A DNA stretch of 55,155 nucleotides from Bacteroidota bacterium (lineage in GTDB: Bacteria > Bacteroidota > Bacteroidia > Chitinophagales > Chitinophagaceae). The translations under genes and the position numbers were made by a program. The notes under the pieces are model-generated. The model saw nothing but the letters and a program-made list of their open reading frames with translations, was not told the DNA's origin and searched no databases. Below, one piece after another: positions 33,789 through 42,315 of this stretch (within the stretch, counting starts at the first letter, position 1; each line of letters opens with the position of its first letter). The stretch lies in the NCBI GenBank assembly GCA_029561255.1, contig JAKQJH010000159.1, positions 1-55,155 of the forward strand, in the 5' to 3' direction.

Positions 33789-34547
33789 TCACCCCACATC
33801 GAGCCCCCTGATCTCCTGCTTATATTTCCCCGGAAGTAATACATTTTTAATGATACTATCCAACCGCATCATCCGGCTGAATTTGTAAACTGGCACAGCC
33901 GGGTACAACCATCGGATAGTTTTGAACTGGAGCATTTCTTTTACAGTGTCTGGCAATAACATTTTCTGTGCTTCGATCAGCAGTTTATAACGGAATGTGC
34001 CCAGGTGCTTTTTATACTGCCGGAAAAGATCCGCGGTGTATTGGCTCCTTTGTAGATCCGATCTCAGATGCGCTTCCCGGTCGGGCAGCCAGGTGGTATA
34101 CGTCGTGGGCAGTCCTTTCAACCCCATTCCTGAACCCAGACGGTAAAAGACGTTATATACTTCTTCCTTTTCATCCTCCGATAATTTTCGTTCCAGTAGT
34201 TCATAAGAGGCGATGGAATAAAAGATCAGCATATACAGCACATCCCGGTAAGCCCATTCCGGAATAGCACTGCCGCGATTCTGCTCCACTGCACCATGGA
34301 TCTGGCGCATCCGGCCGATCGCCTGTTGGGCTTCGGCTTCCGGGGCAAAGACGATCTTTTTGGCATAACCTACCGTGGAGAATAATCTTCCCAACGGATC
34401 GGCAGGCAGCTTACCGGTAAAGTAAAGCCAGTCTACCGCCTTATTTAAAGCGAACTCAGCTGATGCCCCGGCAAAAATGAATAGGACTGTATCACTGTGG
34501 CCCCAGATACGCCGTACAATAGAATCTTCTTTTACAAAACCTGCCAT
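33789..34547 (-). CDS. MpaB-like (DUF2236) oxygenase family protein
   Basis: 252 residues from ATG 34547 (34556 is an alternative). Helical throughout. Marks of the family are FIFAGASAEFALNKAV (about 24-39, near the haem-proximal region), PLGRLFSTVGYAKKIVFA, the IHGAVEQ segment and WAYRDVLYMLIFYSIASYELLERKLSEDEKEEVY (about 98-131). Characterised relatives are haem b oxygenases or related proteins such as rubber oxygenase Lcp; the substrate here is unknown. It is 52 bp upstream of the MurC-like gene on the same strand. Confidence 0.75.
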   Translation of the reverse strand: MAGFVKEDSIVRRIWGHSDTVLFIFAGASAEFALNKAVDWLYFTGKLPADPLGRLFSTVGYAKKIVFAPEAEAQQAIGRMRQIHGAVEQNRGSAIPEWAYRDVLYMLIFYSIASYELLERKLSEDEKEEVYNVFYRLGSGMGLKGLPTTYTTWLPDREAHLRSDLQRSQYTADLFRQYKKHLGTFRYKLLIEAQKMLLPDTVKEMLQFKTIRWLYPAVPVYKFSRMMRLDSIIKNVLLPGKYKQEIRGLDVG

Positions 34548-34639
34548 AGCTAACATTTCAGATCAAAAAATCTTGTCAAAGTCAAAATTAAACATTTACT
34601 TTGTATTTCAAAGTACTTTTTATCTCACAAGCTAATCAC

Positions 34640-34975
34640 ATGATCCTTTTCAGGTACCTGAAACAAACATTCCAGTCCCCATCGCTGGCTAAAAACATGC
34701 TGCTGGGCGCCGGGATCGGTTTAGCCCTTATTGGGCTTTTTCTTTTTAAAGCGGATGAACCCAACCCGGAATGGCATGAACTATGGATGATCCGCCCATT
34801 CGTAATCGTTCCCTTTGCCGGAGCTATGGGTGGCCTATTCTTTACTTTTATGGAACCCTGGCGAAGTAAAGCCGGTTGGTTAAAAGCCACAGCTTATTTC
34901 CTTTGCCTGATCGTCTTTTTAATCGGACTGTTTATAGGAACAGTTTTGGGACTGGATGGCACTTACTGGGATTAA
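34640..34975 (+). CDS. Small membrane protein
   Basis: 111 residues from ATG 34640 (the frame extends to 34601). Three transmembrane helices (about 19-37, 52-71, 80-103). A near-consensus TACTTTG lies at about 34591-34597. No function recognised. Divergent from the MpaB-like gene. Confidence 0.6.
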   Translation: MILFRYLKQTFQSPSLAKNMLLGAGIGLALIGLFLFKADEPNPEWHELWMIRPFVIVPFAGAMGGLFFTFMEPWRSKAGWLKATAYFLCLIVFLIGLFIGTVLGLDGTYWD

Positions 34976-35054
34976 GGGAGGCTGGGTGACCAAAAGCACT
35001 GAACTTTACCGTTCAGTAAACGAACTTTAGCCATTACCCATAAATACCGGCGAC

Positions 35055-35669
35055 ATGAAAAAAACTATCCTGCTACTCAGCATTTTGGCAGTGGTCATCT
35101 TTCTGACCAACTGCAATACAACAGGGGAGAAGAAAAAGGGAATCCCCACCGCTTCAACCGACACAATCAGTCAAATAAAAAGTCCGTTGGAAACCGGACA
35201 GGAAATGGCGATGAAAACCAAGGCCATTTTGGGAAAGCACCTGGTTACAGCCATACAGGATATGGGTACGGAAGGCGCCATTGAATTTTGTTCTTCCCGG
35301 GCTATTCAGCTCACAGACAGTATGAGTACGGTGTTGGGCAGTCGCATTAAAAGGGTGGCCGAAAGAAACCGGAATCCGGTAAACGTGGCATCCGCAGATG
35401 AACTTTCCTATATAAAGGAAATCAAGGCTTCACTCACCAGGAAAGAGAATCCTAAACCTCAGCTGAAAGAAACCACTGAAACGTACACTGCTTATTATCC
35501 TATCCTGACAGATCAACTATGTCTTCAATGTCATGGGGATAAAAAAACAGATATAAAGCCAGCCACGCTCTCCACCCTCAACCGGCTATACCCGGGGGAT
35601 AAAGCCACCGGTTTTAAACTGAATGAATTGCGTGGTATCTGGGTGGTGGAGATGAAAAAAGCTAAATAA
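35055..35669 (+). CDS. Tll0287-like haem c lipoprotein (DUF3365)
   Basis: 204 residues; lipobox LTNC (Cys 20). One haem c site CLQCH at 156-160, within the domain pattern of Tll0287/DUF3365 (GTEGAIEFCSSRA, IKRVAERNRNPVN, YYPILTDQLCLQCHGD). Such proteins are periplasmic monohaem cytochromes or sensory haem domains; here it is membrane-anchored and stand-alone. It is near another haem protein (36466) and an NTF2-like lipoprotein, which may form a small redox-related cluster. Confidence 0.88.
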   Translation: MKKTILLLSILAVVIFLTNCNTTGEKKKGIPTASTDTISQIKSPLETGQEMAMKTKAILGKHLVTAIQDMGTEGAIEFCSSRAIQLTDSMSTVLGSRIKRVAERNRNPVNVASADELSYIKEIKASLTRKENPKPQLKETTETYTAYYPILTDQLCLQCHGDKKTDIKPATLSTLNRLYPGDKATGFKLNELRGIWVVEMKKAK

Positions 35670-35763
35670 GCTTTGTGGTGATCCCCCTGTAAATCACAGG
35701 AAAATGGGATGGTATTCAGTAAACACCCATGGGAATACTCCTCTATTTTCTTATTTTCAAGAC

Positions 35764-36282
35764 ATGAAAAAAACTATTCTCCCCTTGGCACTGGCTATTC
35801 TTCTCTTTGCCTGCCAGCAACCCAACACTGCAACCGATCCGGCAACTGCCATCAAAGAAATCGGTAATACGCTGGATTCCTTTAACCGCGCAGCGGCCCG
35901 TGCGGATTTCAATGCCTATTTTAATTATTATACGGAAGACGGTATCTTCTGTGGTACGGATGCCACCGAGCGCTGGGACAAAAAGCAGTTTATGGAATGG
36001 TCCAAACCTTATTTCGATAAGGGCAAGGCCTGGGATTTCACGGCTATTGACCGGCATATTTATCTTGATCCTGCCGGAGACCTGGCCTGGTTTGATGAAC
36101 TACTCAGCACCCAGATGAAGATCTGCCGCGGTTCGGGTGTGATAGTTAAACAAAACAAAGAATGGAAACTAAAGCAATATGTGTTGTCCACAACAGTGCC
36201 CAACAGCCTGGTGGATACCGTCACCATCATGAAAACCGCTGAGGAAGATTCGCTGATCCGGGTGATCACAAAAAGCAAATAG
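35764..36282 (+). CDS. NTF2/SnoaL-like lipoprotein
   Basis: 172 residues from ATG 35764; lipobox LFAC (Cys about 17). The mature part (FNRAAARADFNAYFNYYTEDGIFCGTDATERWDKKQFMEW ... GDLAWFDELLSTQM ... GSGVIVKQNKEWKLKQYVLSTTVPN) is the classical SnoaL/DUF4440 ketosteroid-isomerase-like cone. Binding or enzymatic role unknown. The longer frame from 35704 is not needed. Confidence 0.82.
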   Translation: MKKTILPLALAILLFACQQPNTATDPATAIKEIGNTLDSFNRAAARADFNAYFNYYTEDGIFCGTDATERWDKKQFMEWSKPYFDKGKAWDFTAIDRHIYLDPAGDLAWFDELLSTQMKICRGSGVIVKQNKEWKLKQYVLSTTVPNSLVDTVTIMKTAEEDSLIRVITKSK

Positions 36283-36465
36283 TCATTGAAGAAAGATTTT
36301 TACAAAACTTTCTGATTAATTTCCTTTACCTGTAGGTTCGCTTACCCCTTTCCGCAATGGGACAACGTAAGTTTACCCAGACAATTGTCAATACACTTAT
36401 TTTTTCGCGGATGTTAAACCCATTGTTGGTTAAACAGTCTTAGCCCGACCACCAATCGAACCATC

Positions 36466-37620
36466 ATGTACCGACCAAAGACGCTAGCCATCATCGGACT
36501 TTTTGCCCTGTTTATTTTCCTTGCCTGTAAAAAAGAGACCAGCACCCCGGCGAATGATCCCGTTTCGGCTGTATTGAATCTGCCAGCCAACCCGTTCAAC
36601 TATGCCAGCATTTCCCTGCCGGGCTACCTGAATTCCCCGCCTATCCAGGGACAAATCAATACCCCGGCCACTAACCCGATCACTAATGACGGAGCCACAT
36701 TAGGACGGGTACTTTTTTACGACAAAAATTTATCCGCCAACAATACGATTTCCTGTGCCTCCTGCCATAAACCCGAATTGGGGTTTTCCGATACCGCCTT
36801 TAAAAGCAAAGGTTTCAATGGTGGCTTAACCGGTCGCAACTCTATGTCATTAATCAATGCCCGGTTTTATACCCCGGGCAGTTTTTTCTGGGATCAACGG
36901 GCGGCCACCCTGGAAGCTCAGGTAGTAGCCCCCATTCAAGACCTGGTGGAAATGGGAATGACCCTTCCGGCATTGGAAAACAAACTCAATGCCCTTGCCT
37001 ATTATCCCCCTTTATTTAAAAAAGCTTTTGGTAACGAAACCATCAACAGTGACCTTATTTCCAAAGCGCTGTCACAATTTGTCCGGTCCATTGTTTCCTA
37101 TCAATCTAAATATGATGCAGGCCGTGCCAGCCTTCCTGCCAATCCGGCCCCGGCCCCAAACGCGGTCTTCCCGAACTTCACGGCGCAGGAAAACAGGGGC
37201 AAGGAATTGTTTCTGACTCCCGCCAATGGCTGTGCCGCCTGTCATGGTACCGAAACTTTTGTAGCCCCGACAGAAAAGAATAATGGTATTGATATGACTA
37301 CGGTGGACCGTGGTTTTGGCGCCGTCTCCAATAACACTAACCAGGATGCCACGTTCAAAGTAACCACACTCCGCAATGTGGAACTCACCGCGCCCTATAT
37401 GCATGACGGTCGTTTTAAAACCCTGGAAGAAGTGGTGGAGCATTACAGCACCGGTGTAAAGAATCATCCCAATCTTTCGCCACAGATGAAACTACCTAAC
37501 GGGCAGCCCCGTTTTTTGAATTTGTCTGCACCGGATAAAGCGGCCTTGGTGGCTTTTCTGAAGACGCTGACCGACCGGACAGTGCAGACGAATCAGCTGT
37601 ATACGAACCCTTTTAAGTGA
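36466..37620 (+). CDS. Di-haem cytochrome c peroxidase, lipoprotein
   Basis: 384 residues; lipobox FLAC (Cys 21). Two haem c sites, CASCH at 97-101 and CAACH at 256-260, with the CcpA/MauG-family arrangement, GRVLFYDKNLSANNTISCASCHKPE before the first and ELTAPYMHDGRFKTLEEVVEHY near the C-terminus. The family reduces H2O2 in the periplasm using electrons from cytochromes or quinol, or, as MauG, oxidises a protein partner. Repeat sequence starts directly at its stop codon. Confidence 0.94.
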   Translation: MYRPKTLAIIGLFALFIFLACKKETSTPANDPVSAVLNLPANPFNYASISLPGYLNSPPIQGQINTPATNPITNDGATLGRVLFYDKNLSANNTISCASCHKPELGFSDTAFKSKGFNGGLTGRNSMSLINARFYTPGSFFWDQRAATLEAQVVAPIQDLVEMGMTLPALENKLNALAYYPPLFKKAFGNETINSDLISKALSQFVRSIVSYQSKYDAGRASLPANPAPAPNAVFPNFTAQENRGKELFLTPANGCAACHGTETFVAPTEKNNGIDMTTVDRGFGAVSNNTNQDATFKVTTLRNVELTAPYMHDGRFKTLEEVVEHYSTGVKNHPNLSPQMKLPNGQPRFLNLSAPDKAALVAFLKTLTDRTVQTNQLYTNPFK

Positions 37621-37767
37621 AGTCAAAATTCAAAAGTAAAAAGTAAAAATTCCTCAATCCGGATCTGCAAAAAAGTAACAAAAAGTGAAAGTATATCGGG
37701 GAAAATACTAAGTAGGGGCTGTTAACTGCCGACTGCCTACTGCCAACTGCCTACTGCCTACTGCTTC
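37621..37767. repeat. ACTGCCT 7-mer repeat overlapping a gene end
   Basis: After an A-rich word tract (caaaagtaaaaagtaaaaat, 37630-37649) comes ggggctgtt (37715-37723), then ctgccgactgcctactgcc (37726-37744, exact match to 15526-15544) and further actgcct units up to 37764. The last four codons and the stop of the minus-strand YdeI-like gene lie inside these units. Confidence 0.85.
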
Positions 37768-38251
37768 TGATCATCTCAGGATATCCCAAACTCCGGGCAA
37801 GCGCATTCACCGCCATCGCAATCCGTTTGGTCTTCGTGGCATCCGTTTTAGCGCTATCGATCCATTTGCTGAAATAGCGTTGGTGTGATCCGGTAAGTGA
37901 TTGAAAAAATGAATGTGCAGGTGGTTCGTCTTTCAGGCATTCGATAAAATCAGCATTAAAGACAAAATCAGATTTATCTTCAGTAAGTTGTACCACCAAC
38001 ATTGCCCCTTCTTTCTTGCGAATGGCTTTCCGCATATCCGCATTCAGGGCCATAATGAAAAGTCCTCCACCCATTGGGATCAGGGAGGTTCGCTTAATGG
38101 TAAATTTATCCAGTTTCCCTTTTACCTTAAACTCCTTTTTGTTGCCAGGTTTAAGTTCCTGTGCAATATCAGCGGGCACTTCAAAATAAGACCAGCCGGT
38201 CTTCTCCCCTTTTGACCCGAATTTTTTTATCGTAACGGTAAACCGGACCAT
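37751..38251 (-). CDS. YdeI/OmpD-associated family protein with DUF1905 domain
   Basis: 166 residues, no signal peptide. N-terminal DUF1905 beta domain (VRFTVTIKKFG ... WSYFEVPADIAQEL ... IKRTSLIPMGGGLFIMALNADMRKAI, about 2-90) and a C-terminal YdeI-like helical part (HSFFQSLTGSHQRYFSKWIDSAKTDATKTKRIAMAVNALA, about 112-155). Relatives have been linked to bacteriocin protection, but the biochemical role is unknown. The final residues SSRQ and the TAG stop are read from a tandem repeat, so the original C-terminus has probably been replaced. Confidence 0.85.
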   Translation of the reverse strand: MVRFTVTIKKFGSKGEKTGWSYFEVPADIAQELKPGNKKEFKVKGKLDKFTIKRTSLIPMGGGLFIMALNADMRKAIRKKEGAMLVVQLTEDKSDFVFNADFIECLKDEPPAHSFFQSLTGSHQRYFSKWIDSAKTDATKTKRIAMAVNALARSLGYPEMIRSSRQ

Positions 38252-38315
38252 CGTAATGATTAAGTACTAATTTTAATATGGTAACTAAAATAGTAAAACG
38301 CTGAAATAAAATGGT

Positions 38316-38777
38316 ATGAAATCATCTACGCTCCCCTTTTTTGAACGATTTGCCGTGAAAGTAACCAAGGCAACAGGCCGGCCGGTTGCCTTCCTGATGG
38401 CCTGCCTGGTAATCCTGATCTGGATTTTCACGGGTCCGGTCTTTAAATTCTCGGATACCTGGCAACTGGTCATCAATACCGGTACCACCATCATCACTTT
38501 CCTGATGGTTTTTGTAATCCAGCATGCGCAGAATAAAGACAGTGTGGCCCTGCAGTTGAAACTGAATGAACTTATTGCCGCTTCTTCCAGGGCCAGCAAC
38601 CGGCTGGTAGATGTTGAAGATTTGTCAGCAGAAGAACTGGAGACATTAAAGAAATTCTATATTAAACTGTCCGAACTGGCCAAACTGGAGAAGAATATTC
38701 ACCGAACCCATTCCATTGATGAGGCGGAGAATACTCACCAGGATAAAATCAGGACACAAGATGAATCAAAGCGTTAA
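38316..38777 (+). CDS. Low-affinity iron permease-like small membrane protein
   Basis: 153 residues. Residues about 8-80 (FFERFAVKVTKATGRPVAFLMACLVILIWIFTGPVFKFSDTWQLVINTGTTIITFLMVFVIQHAQNKD) match the Fet4-type low-affinity iron permease family: two transmembrane helices, a GxxxxF loop and Q-HxQN/D motif. The rest is a charged amphipathic helix (LKLNELIAASSRASNRLVDVEDLSAEEL). Bacterial members of this length are of uncertain function. Confidence 0.85.
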   Translation: MKSSTLPFFERFAVKVTKATGRPVAFLMACLVILIWIFTGPVFKFSDTWQLVINTGTTIITFLMVFVIQHAQNKDSVALQLKLNELIAASSRASNRLVDVEDLSAEELETLKKFYIKLSELAKLEKNIHRTHSIDEAENTHQDKIRTQDESKR

Positions 38778-38815
38778 AAAAATGGGAAAAGGCTATCCGG
38801 CATGATCTGTGGCTT

Positions 38816-38843
38816 TTGCAGGAAAAAGAAAGAACTATTTTTG
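38816..38843 (+). promoter_or_regulatory. Bacteroidota-type promoter of the TonB receptor
   Basis: TTG at 38816-38818 and TATTTTTG at 38836-38843 with exactly 17 bp between, a full consensus match, 13-22 bp before the two candidate ATGs. It argues against the longer frame from 38809. Confidence 0.75.
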
Positions 38844-38865
38844 CGCTTTCCTGTTAATGAGCACC

Positions 38866-41265
38866 ATGAAACAACATACCAGCCTTATCCTTATCCTCTG
38901 CTTTCTATTTTCCTCCACCGGTATCCTGTATGCGCAGGATGTACCTGTAACCATCCGGTTACAGAACAGTAAAAAAGAACCTGTTCCATTTGCCTCCGTA
39001 TCGGCCATTAACCGCATGGACAGTACCCTGGCTAAACAGCAGGTAGCGGACAGCAATGGACTGGTCCGGTTTCCACTCATTAAGGGACAGCAGTACCGGA
39101 TTGAAGTAGTGGCGCTGAATTATGCCCCCTTTGAAAAAAATATTTCGGTGGGTTCGGGTACACCTGATTTTCGTTTTACTATGGAAGAAACAGGAAAAAC
39201 CATGGAAGGGGTTGTACTCCGGTCGTCTAAACCGCTGATGCGCCAGGAAGATGACAAAACCATTGTGGATCCTGAAAACCTGGTGGCGGCCTCTTCCAGT
39301 GGATATGAAGTGATTGAAAAAACACCGGGCTTGTTTGTGGACCAGGACGGGAATATTTATATCAGTAGTCTGAGTCCGGCCAGTGTACAAATTAACGGAC
39401 GTGAAATGAGAATGAGCGCCGCTGATGTGGCCAGTATACTCAAGAGCCTGCCCCCTACCGCTATTTCAAAAATTGAAATTGTACGAACTCCTTCTGCAAA
39501 ATATGATGCCAACAGCAGCGGTGGTGTGGTAAATGTGGTGTTGAAAAAAGGGGTAAAGATCGGACTTACGGGCAGTGTGAATGCCGGTATCCAGCAGGGC
39601 AATTACGGAAATCAGCTCATTGGATTTAACCTGAATAATAATGATGGGGAAAAAAGTTTATCGCTGAACTTTAATTACAGTCATCGTAATAGTTATGAGA
39701 AAATTGTCACAGACCGGATTTTTGCCCCGGATTCTGTACTCGGCCAGGAAGCCTATACCACATATCCGGGCAATACTTTTTTTGGCAGTTATGTTTATAG
39801 CTGGGGAAAGAAAAAATGGGAGTTTGAATTATCCGGAACGGCTAATCTGAATTTGTCGGACAATAAAACCGATAACCAGAACCGGATTGAAAAGATCAGC
39901 ACTAATCAGTTACTGACCAATAATCTGAACCAGGTAACCAACCAGGGTAATTCGCTGGTAATCGGAAACGGATTTGAGTCAAAACTGAAACTGGACAGTT
40001 TGGGTTCCGAATGGACCAGCCAGTTTTTTTATTATAACAGCAATAATAAAAATAACCAGGGGTATGACACCCGGTATTATACCCCCATCCCTTTTACTAA
40101 TTCTGGAGATGGCACCATGGACAATCACCGGGATTTGTTATCGGGGCGTACTGATCTCAAACTGAAAATGAAAAACCGGCTTACGTTAGAAACCGGGTTG
40201 AAATCAACCCTTCATTTGTTTAACAACAATACCCTTTTTTATACTGAATCGAATGGCAACCGGGTGCCGGACGCGGGTCGTACCAACCGGTTCCGTTACA
40301 AAGAGAATATCAATTCTGCTTATGCCCAGGGTTCAAAAACCATGGGAAAAGATATTGTACTAAAGTTTGGGACCCGGCTGGAAAACACCAATATGCGGGG
40401 GAATCAGGAAATCCCCACCGATACCAGTTTTTCCATTCATCGTACGGATCTGTTTCCCTATGTATTCCTGAGTAAAAGCCTGATGAAAATAGCAGGCTAT
40501 GATCTCCGGGCTTACCTCGTATATCGCCGTACTATTACCCGTCCGGTGTATGAACAACTGAATCCATTCTCCCGTTATGTGGATGCCTATCTGTCTGAAG
40601 TAGGTAATCCGGGATTGAGGCCACAGTTTACCCGGAATTATGAAGCCAACATCAGTGTGGACGAGCGGCCGATTCTCGCCATTGGGGTCAACGACACCAA
40701 AGATATTTTCTCGAATGTGGTGTATCAGTCCGATACGAGTCAAAGCCAGGCATACCGGACCTATGACAATCTCGGGAAAAACAAGGAATGGTACTTCAGG
40801 GCACTGGGTGCTTTGCCACCCGGAGGAAAATACTTTTTTGTACTCGGTACTCAGTACAATCACAATTTCTATGAAGGAATTTATGAGAACGCTCCGCTCT
40901 CTTTTAAAAGAGGAACCTGGACTTTCTTTACCTATCAAACCCTGAAGCTGGATAAACTATCGGTTATTACCCTGAATGGATTCTGGCGGTTAAAAGGACA
41001 GCAACAATTTTATGAGCTGGGTTCATTTGGAGCATTAAATGCCAGTATTAACCGGCGATTCATGAAAGAGAAACTGATTGTCACCCTGAGTGCGAGCGAT
41101 ATGTTCCTGACCAATAAAAATGATTTCAGTCTGAAACAAGGTACAGTGGATGCTATTGGTTTCCGCCAGGCCGATACCCGTCGGGTTGGGATTAATATCC
41201 GGTATAGTTTCGGGATGCGGAAGAAAGAAGAGGGGGTTAATATGTTTAATGTAGAACCACAGTAG
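38866..41265 (+). CDS. TonB-dependent receptor-like outer-membrane protein (OMP_b-brl_3 type)
   Basis: 799 residues from ATG 38866 (ATG 38857 also possible). Signal peptide LILILCFLFSSTGILYAQ. An N-terminal carboxypeptidase-like domain (VTIRLQNSKKEPVPFASVSAINRMD ... GQQYRIEVVALNYAPFEKN, about 25-105), a plug domain with SGYEVIEKTPGLFVDQDGNIYI, VQINGREMRMSAADVASILKSLPPTAISKIEIVRTPSAKYDANSSGGVVNVVLKK (about 140-230), and a long beta-barrel of outer_membrane_beta-barrel_3 type. The ligand is unknown; no SusD partner is adjacent. Confidence 0.92.
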   Translation: MKQHTSLILILCFLFSSTGILYAQDVPVTIRLQNSKKEPVPFASVSAINRMDSTLAKQQVADSNGLVRFPLIKGQQYRIEVVALNYAPFEKNISVGSGTPDFRFTMEETGKTMEGVVLRSSKPLMRQEDDKTIVDPENLVAASSSGYEVIEKTPGLFVDQDGNIYISSLSPASVQINGREMRMSAADVASILKSLPPTAISKIEIVRTPSAKYDANSSGGVVNVVLKKGVKIGLTGSVNAGIQQGNYGNQLIGFNLNNNDGEKSLSLNFNYSHRNSYEKIVTDRIFAPDSVLGQEAYTTYPGNTFFGSYVYSWGKKKWEFELSGTANLNLSDNKTDNQNRIEKISTNQLLTNNLNQVTNQGNSLVIGNGFESKLKLDSLGSEWTSQFFYYNSNNKNNQGYDTRYYTPIPFTNSGDGTMDNHRDLLSGRTDLKLKMKNRLTLETGLKSTLHLFNNNTLFYTESNGNRVPDAGRTNRFRYKENINSAYAQGSKTMGKDIVLKFGTRLENTNMRGNQEIPTDTSFSIHRTDLFPYVFLSKSLMKIAGYDLRAYLVYRRTITRPVYEQLNPFSRYVDAYLSEVGNPGLRPQFTRNYEANISVDERPILAIGVNDTKDIFSNVVYQSDTSQSQAYRTYDNLGKNKEWYFRALGALPPGGKYFFVLGTQYNHNFYEGIYENAPLSFKRGTWTFFTYQTLKLDKLSVITLNGFWRLKGQQQFYELGSFGALNASINRRFMKEKLIVTLSASDMFLTNKNDFSLKQGTVDAIGFRQADTRRVGINIRYSFGMRKKEEGVNMFNVEPQ

Positions 41266-41266
41266 C

Positions 41267-41308
41267 CAGATAGTAGTTAGTAGTTAGCAGATAGTAGTTA
41301 GTAGTCTG
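41267..41308 (+). repeat. 21-bp tandem repeat
   Basis: Two copies of cagatagtagttagtagttag (41267-41287 and 41288-41308; the second diverges in its last three bases). It starts 1 nt after the TonB receptor stop. Confidence 0.85.
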
Positions 41309-41384
41309 TTCTAAGGAGGGCTGGTTTTATGGGGTGCGGCAGTTCTGTTTGACCAACCAGCAGTCATAAAAAGAGTTTACTCAG

Positions 41385-41455
41385 TTAAACCACTAAACAA
41401 CAAACGTCTAAGCCCTTTCAACCTTTTCAACCTTTTAAACCTCTTAAACCTGACA
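41385..41455 (+). repeat. CTTTCAACCTTTTAAACC word repeat
   Basis: ctttcaaccttttcaacc and ttttaaacctcttaaacctg (41413-41452) are in the same family as the right arm at 2512-2555. No inverted partner is nearby. The 368-bp gap 41266-41632 holds this repeat, the 21-bp repeat and the RRM promoter; no gene is seen. Confidence 0.75.
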
Positions 41456-41481
41456 AAACCCGCTTTAACAAAATAAATCCC

Positions 41482-41509
41482 TTGGATATTCCTTTTACTC
41501 CTATCTTTG
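41482..41509 (+). promoter_or_regulatory. Bacteroidota-type promoter of the first RRM gene
   Basis: TTG at 41482-41484, 17-bp spacer, TATCTTTG at 41502-41509: full consensus match. The transcript would start near 41516 and carry a leader of about 115 nt before the ATG at 41633, long for this phylum and reminiscent of cold-shock mRNAs. Confidence 0.8.
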
Positions 41510-41632
41510 CCCTGTTAATTTGAGTTCGACGACAGTTTGTAAGTGATTTTTACTGCTACGCATTATCTGCTAATAGTTAGTTTCTTTACCCTTGCGTTTT
41601 CTCAAGTATTTTTAAAAGTCAATTTTTTTTAC

Positions 41633-41941
41633 ATGAACATTTATGTTTCAAATTTAAGCTTCGCCGTTGTGGATGAAGACTTAAGAAGTTATTTTGCTGA
41701 GTACGGTGACGTTACTTCTGCAAAGGTTATTATGGACAAATTCACTAACCGTAGCAAAGGTTTCGGTTTTGTGGAAATGAGCGATGATGCTGCTGCTAAC
41801 AAAGCAATCGCTGAACTGGATGGCGCAACCGTTGACGGTCGTTCTATCAAAGTTAGTGTAGCTAAACCCCGTGAAGAAAGACCCGCCCGTTCTAACAACA
41901 GCCGTCCTTCTTACTCTGGTAACAACAACAACCGCTGGTAA
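41633..41941 (+). CDS. RRM-domain RNA-binding protein
   Basis: 102 residues from ATG 41633; the upstream open frame is the leader. A single RRM spans about 1-80 with RNP2 IYVSNL (3-8) and RNP1 KGFGFVEM (42-49), then a short tail rich in Arg, Asn and Ser (RPARSNNSRPSYSGNNNNRW). Similar glycine/arginine-tailed RRM proteins occur in cyanobacteria and Bacteroidota and bind single-stranded RNA, often at low temperature. A second, shorter paralogue lies at 45790. It has its own promoter, long leader and terminator. Confidence 0.95.
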   Translation: MNIYVSNLSFAVVDEDLRSYFAEYGDVTSAKVIMDKFTNRSKGFGFVEMSDDAAANKAIAELDGATVDGRSIKVSVAKPREERPARSNNSRPSYSGNNNNRW

Positions 41942-41962
41942 TCATATACCGTAAGTTTGTAA

Positions 41963-41993
41963 AAGCTGTCTCTTAAAGAGGCAGCTTTTTTTT
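41963..41993 (+). terminator. Rho-independent terminator after the first RRM gene
   Basis: Stem aagctgtctctt/aagaggcagctt (one G-U pair) followed by eight T residues (41986-41993). The T-run is also the start of the 30-bp inverted repeat. Confidence 0.9.
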
Positions 41994-42277
41994 GCCTGCG
42001 GCAAAAGGGGTGGCCACGAATGGACACGAAAGAACACGAAAAATACAGGAATACAAGCCACGGATAACACTGATTAACACGGATTTACTTTTCCATATTT
42101 CAGAGTTATCCCATTTTAAATGCAAATTAACAGGCACATGCATAAGGATAAGAAATCAATCCGTGTGAATCTGTGATATCCGTGGCTAAAAAACTGCCGC
42201 CAGGCAGGTTTCCCGGCTGTTTATTCGTGTTCTTTTGTGTGTTTTGGGGCCACCCCTTTTGCCGCAGGCAAAAAAAA
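41986..42277. repeat. Long palindrome with 30-bp perfect terminal inverted repeats
   Basis: Left end 41986-42015 and right end 42248-42277 are perfectly complementary over 30 bp (T8, then gcctgcggcaaaaggggtggcc; mirrored at the right). Inside, the arms remain roughly complementary: cacgaa words at 42016-42040 against ttcgtgttcttttgtg near 42223-42239, and ccacggataacactgattaa (42058-42077) against the ccgtgtgaatctgtgatatc region near 42162-42181. A small extra hairpin (ctgcc/ggcag, about 42194-42207) sits in the right arm. The T-tracts serve as terminators for both flanking genes. No transposase is inside; it could be a MITE-like element or a built palindrome. Confidence 0.9.
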
Positions 42278-42297
42278 TCCCGCCACCGGCGGGATTC
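42271..42297 (-). terminator. Rho-independent terminator of the DsbA-like gene
   Basis: On the minus strand an 8-bp stem (atcccgcc/ggcgggat) with a 3-nt loop is followed by T residues that also form the end of the palindrome. Confidence 0.9.
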
Positions 42298-42315
42298 AAT
42301 ATGCTGAGGCGTTAA

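Noticed and set aside
41543-41632. N-terminal extension of the first RRM protein
   Set aside because: The extension is hydrophobic and unlike RRM proteins. The consensus promoter position and the paralogue both support the ATG at 41633.
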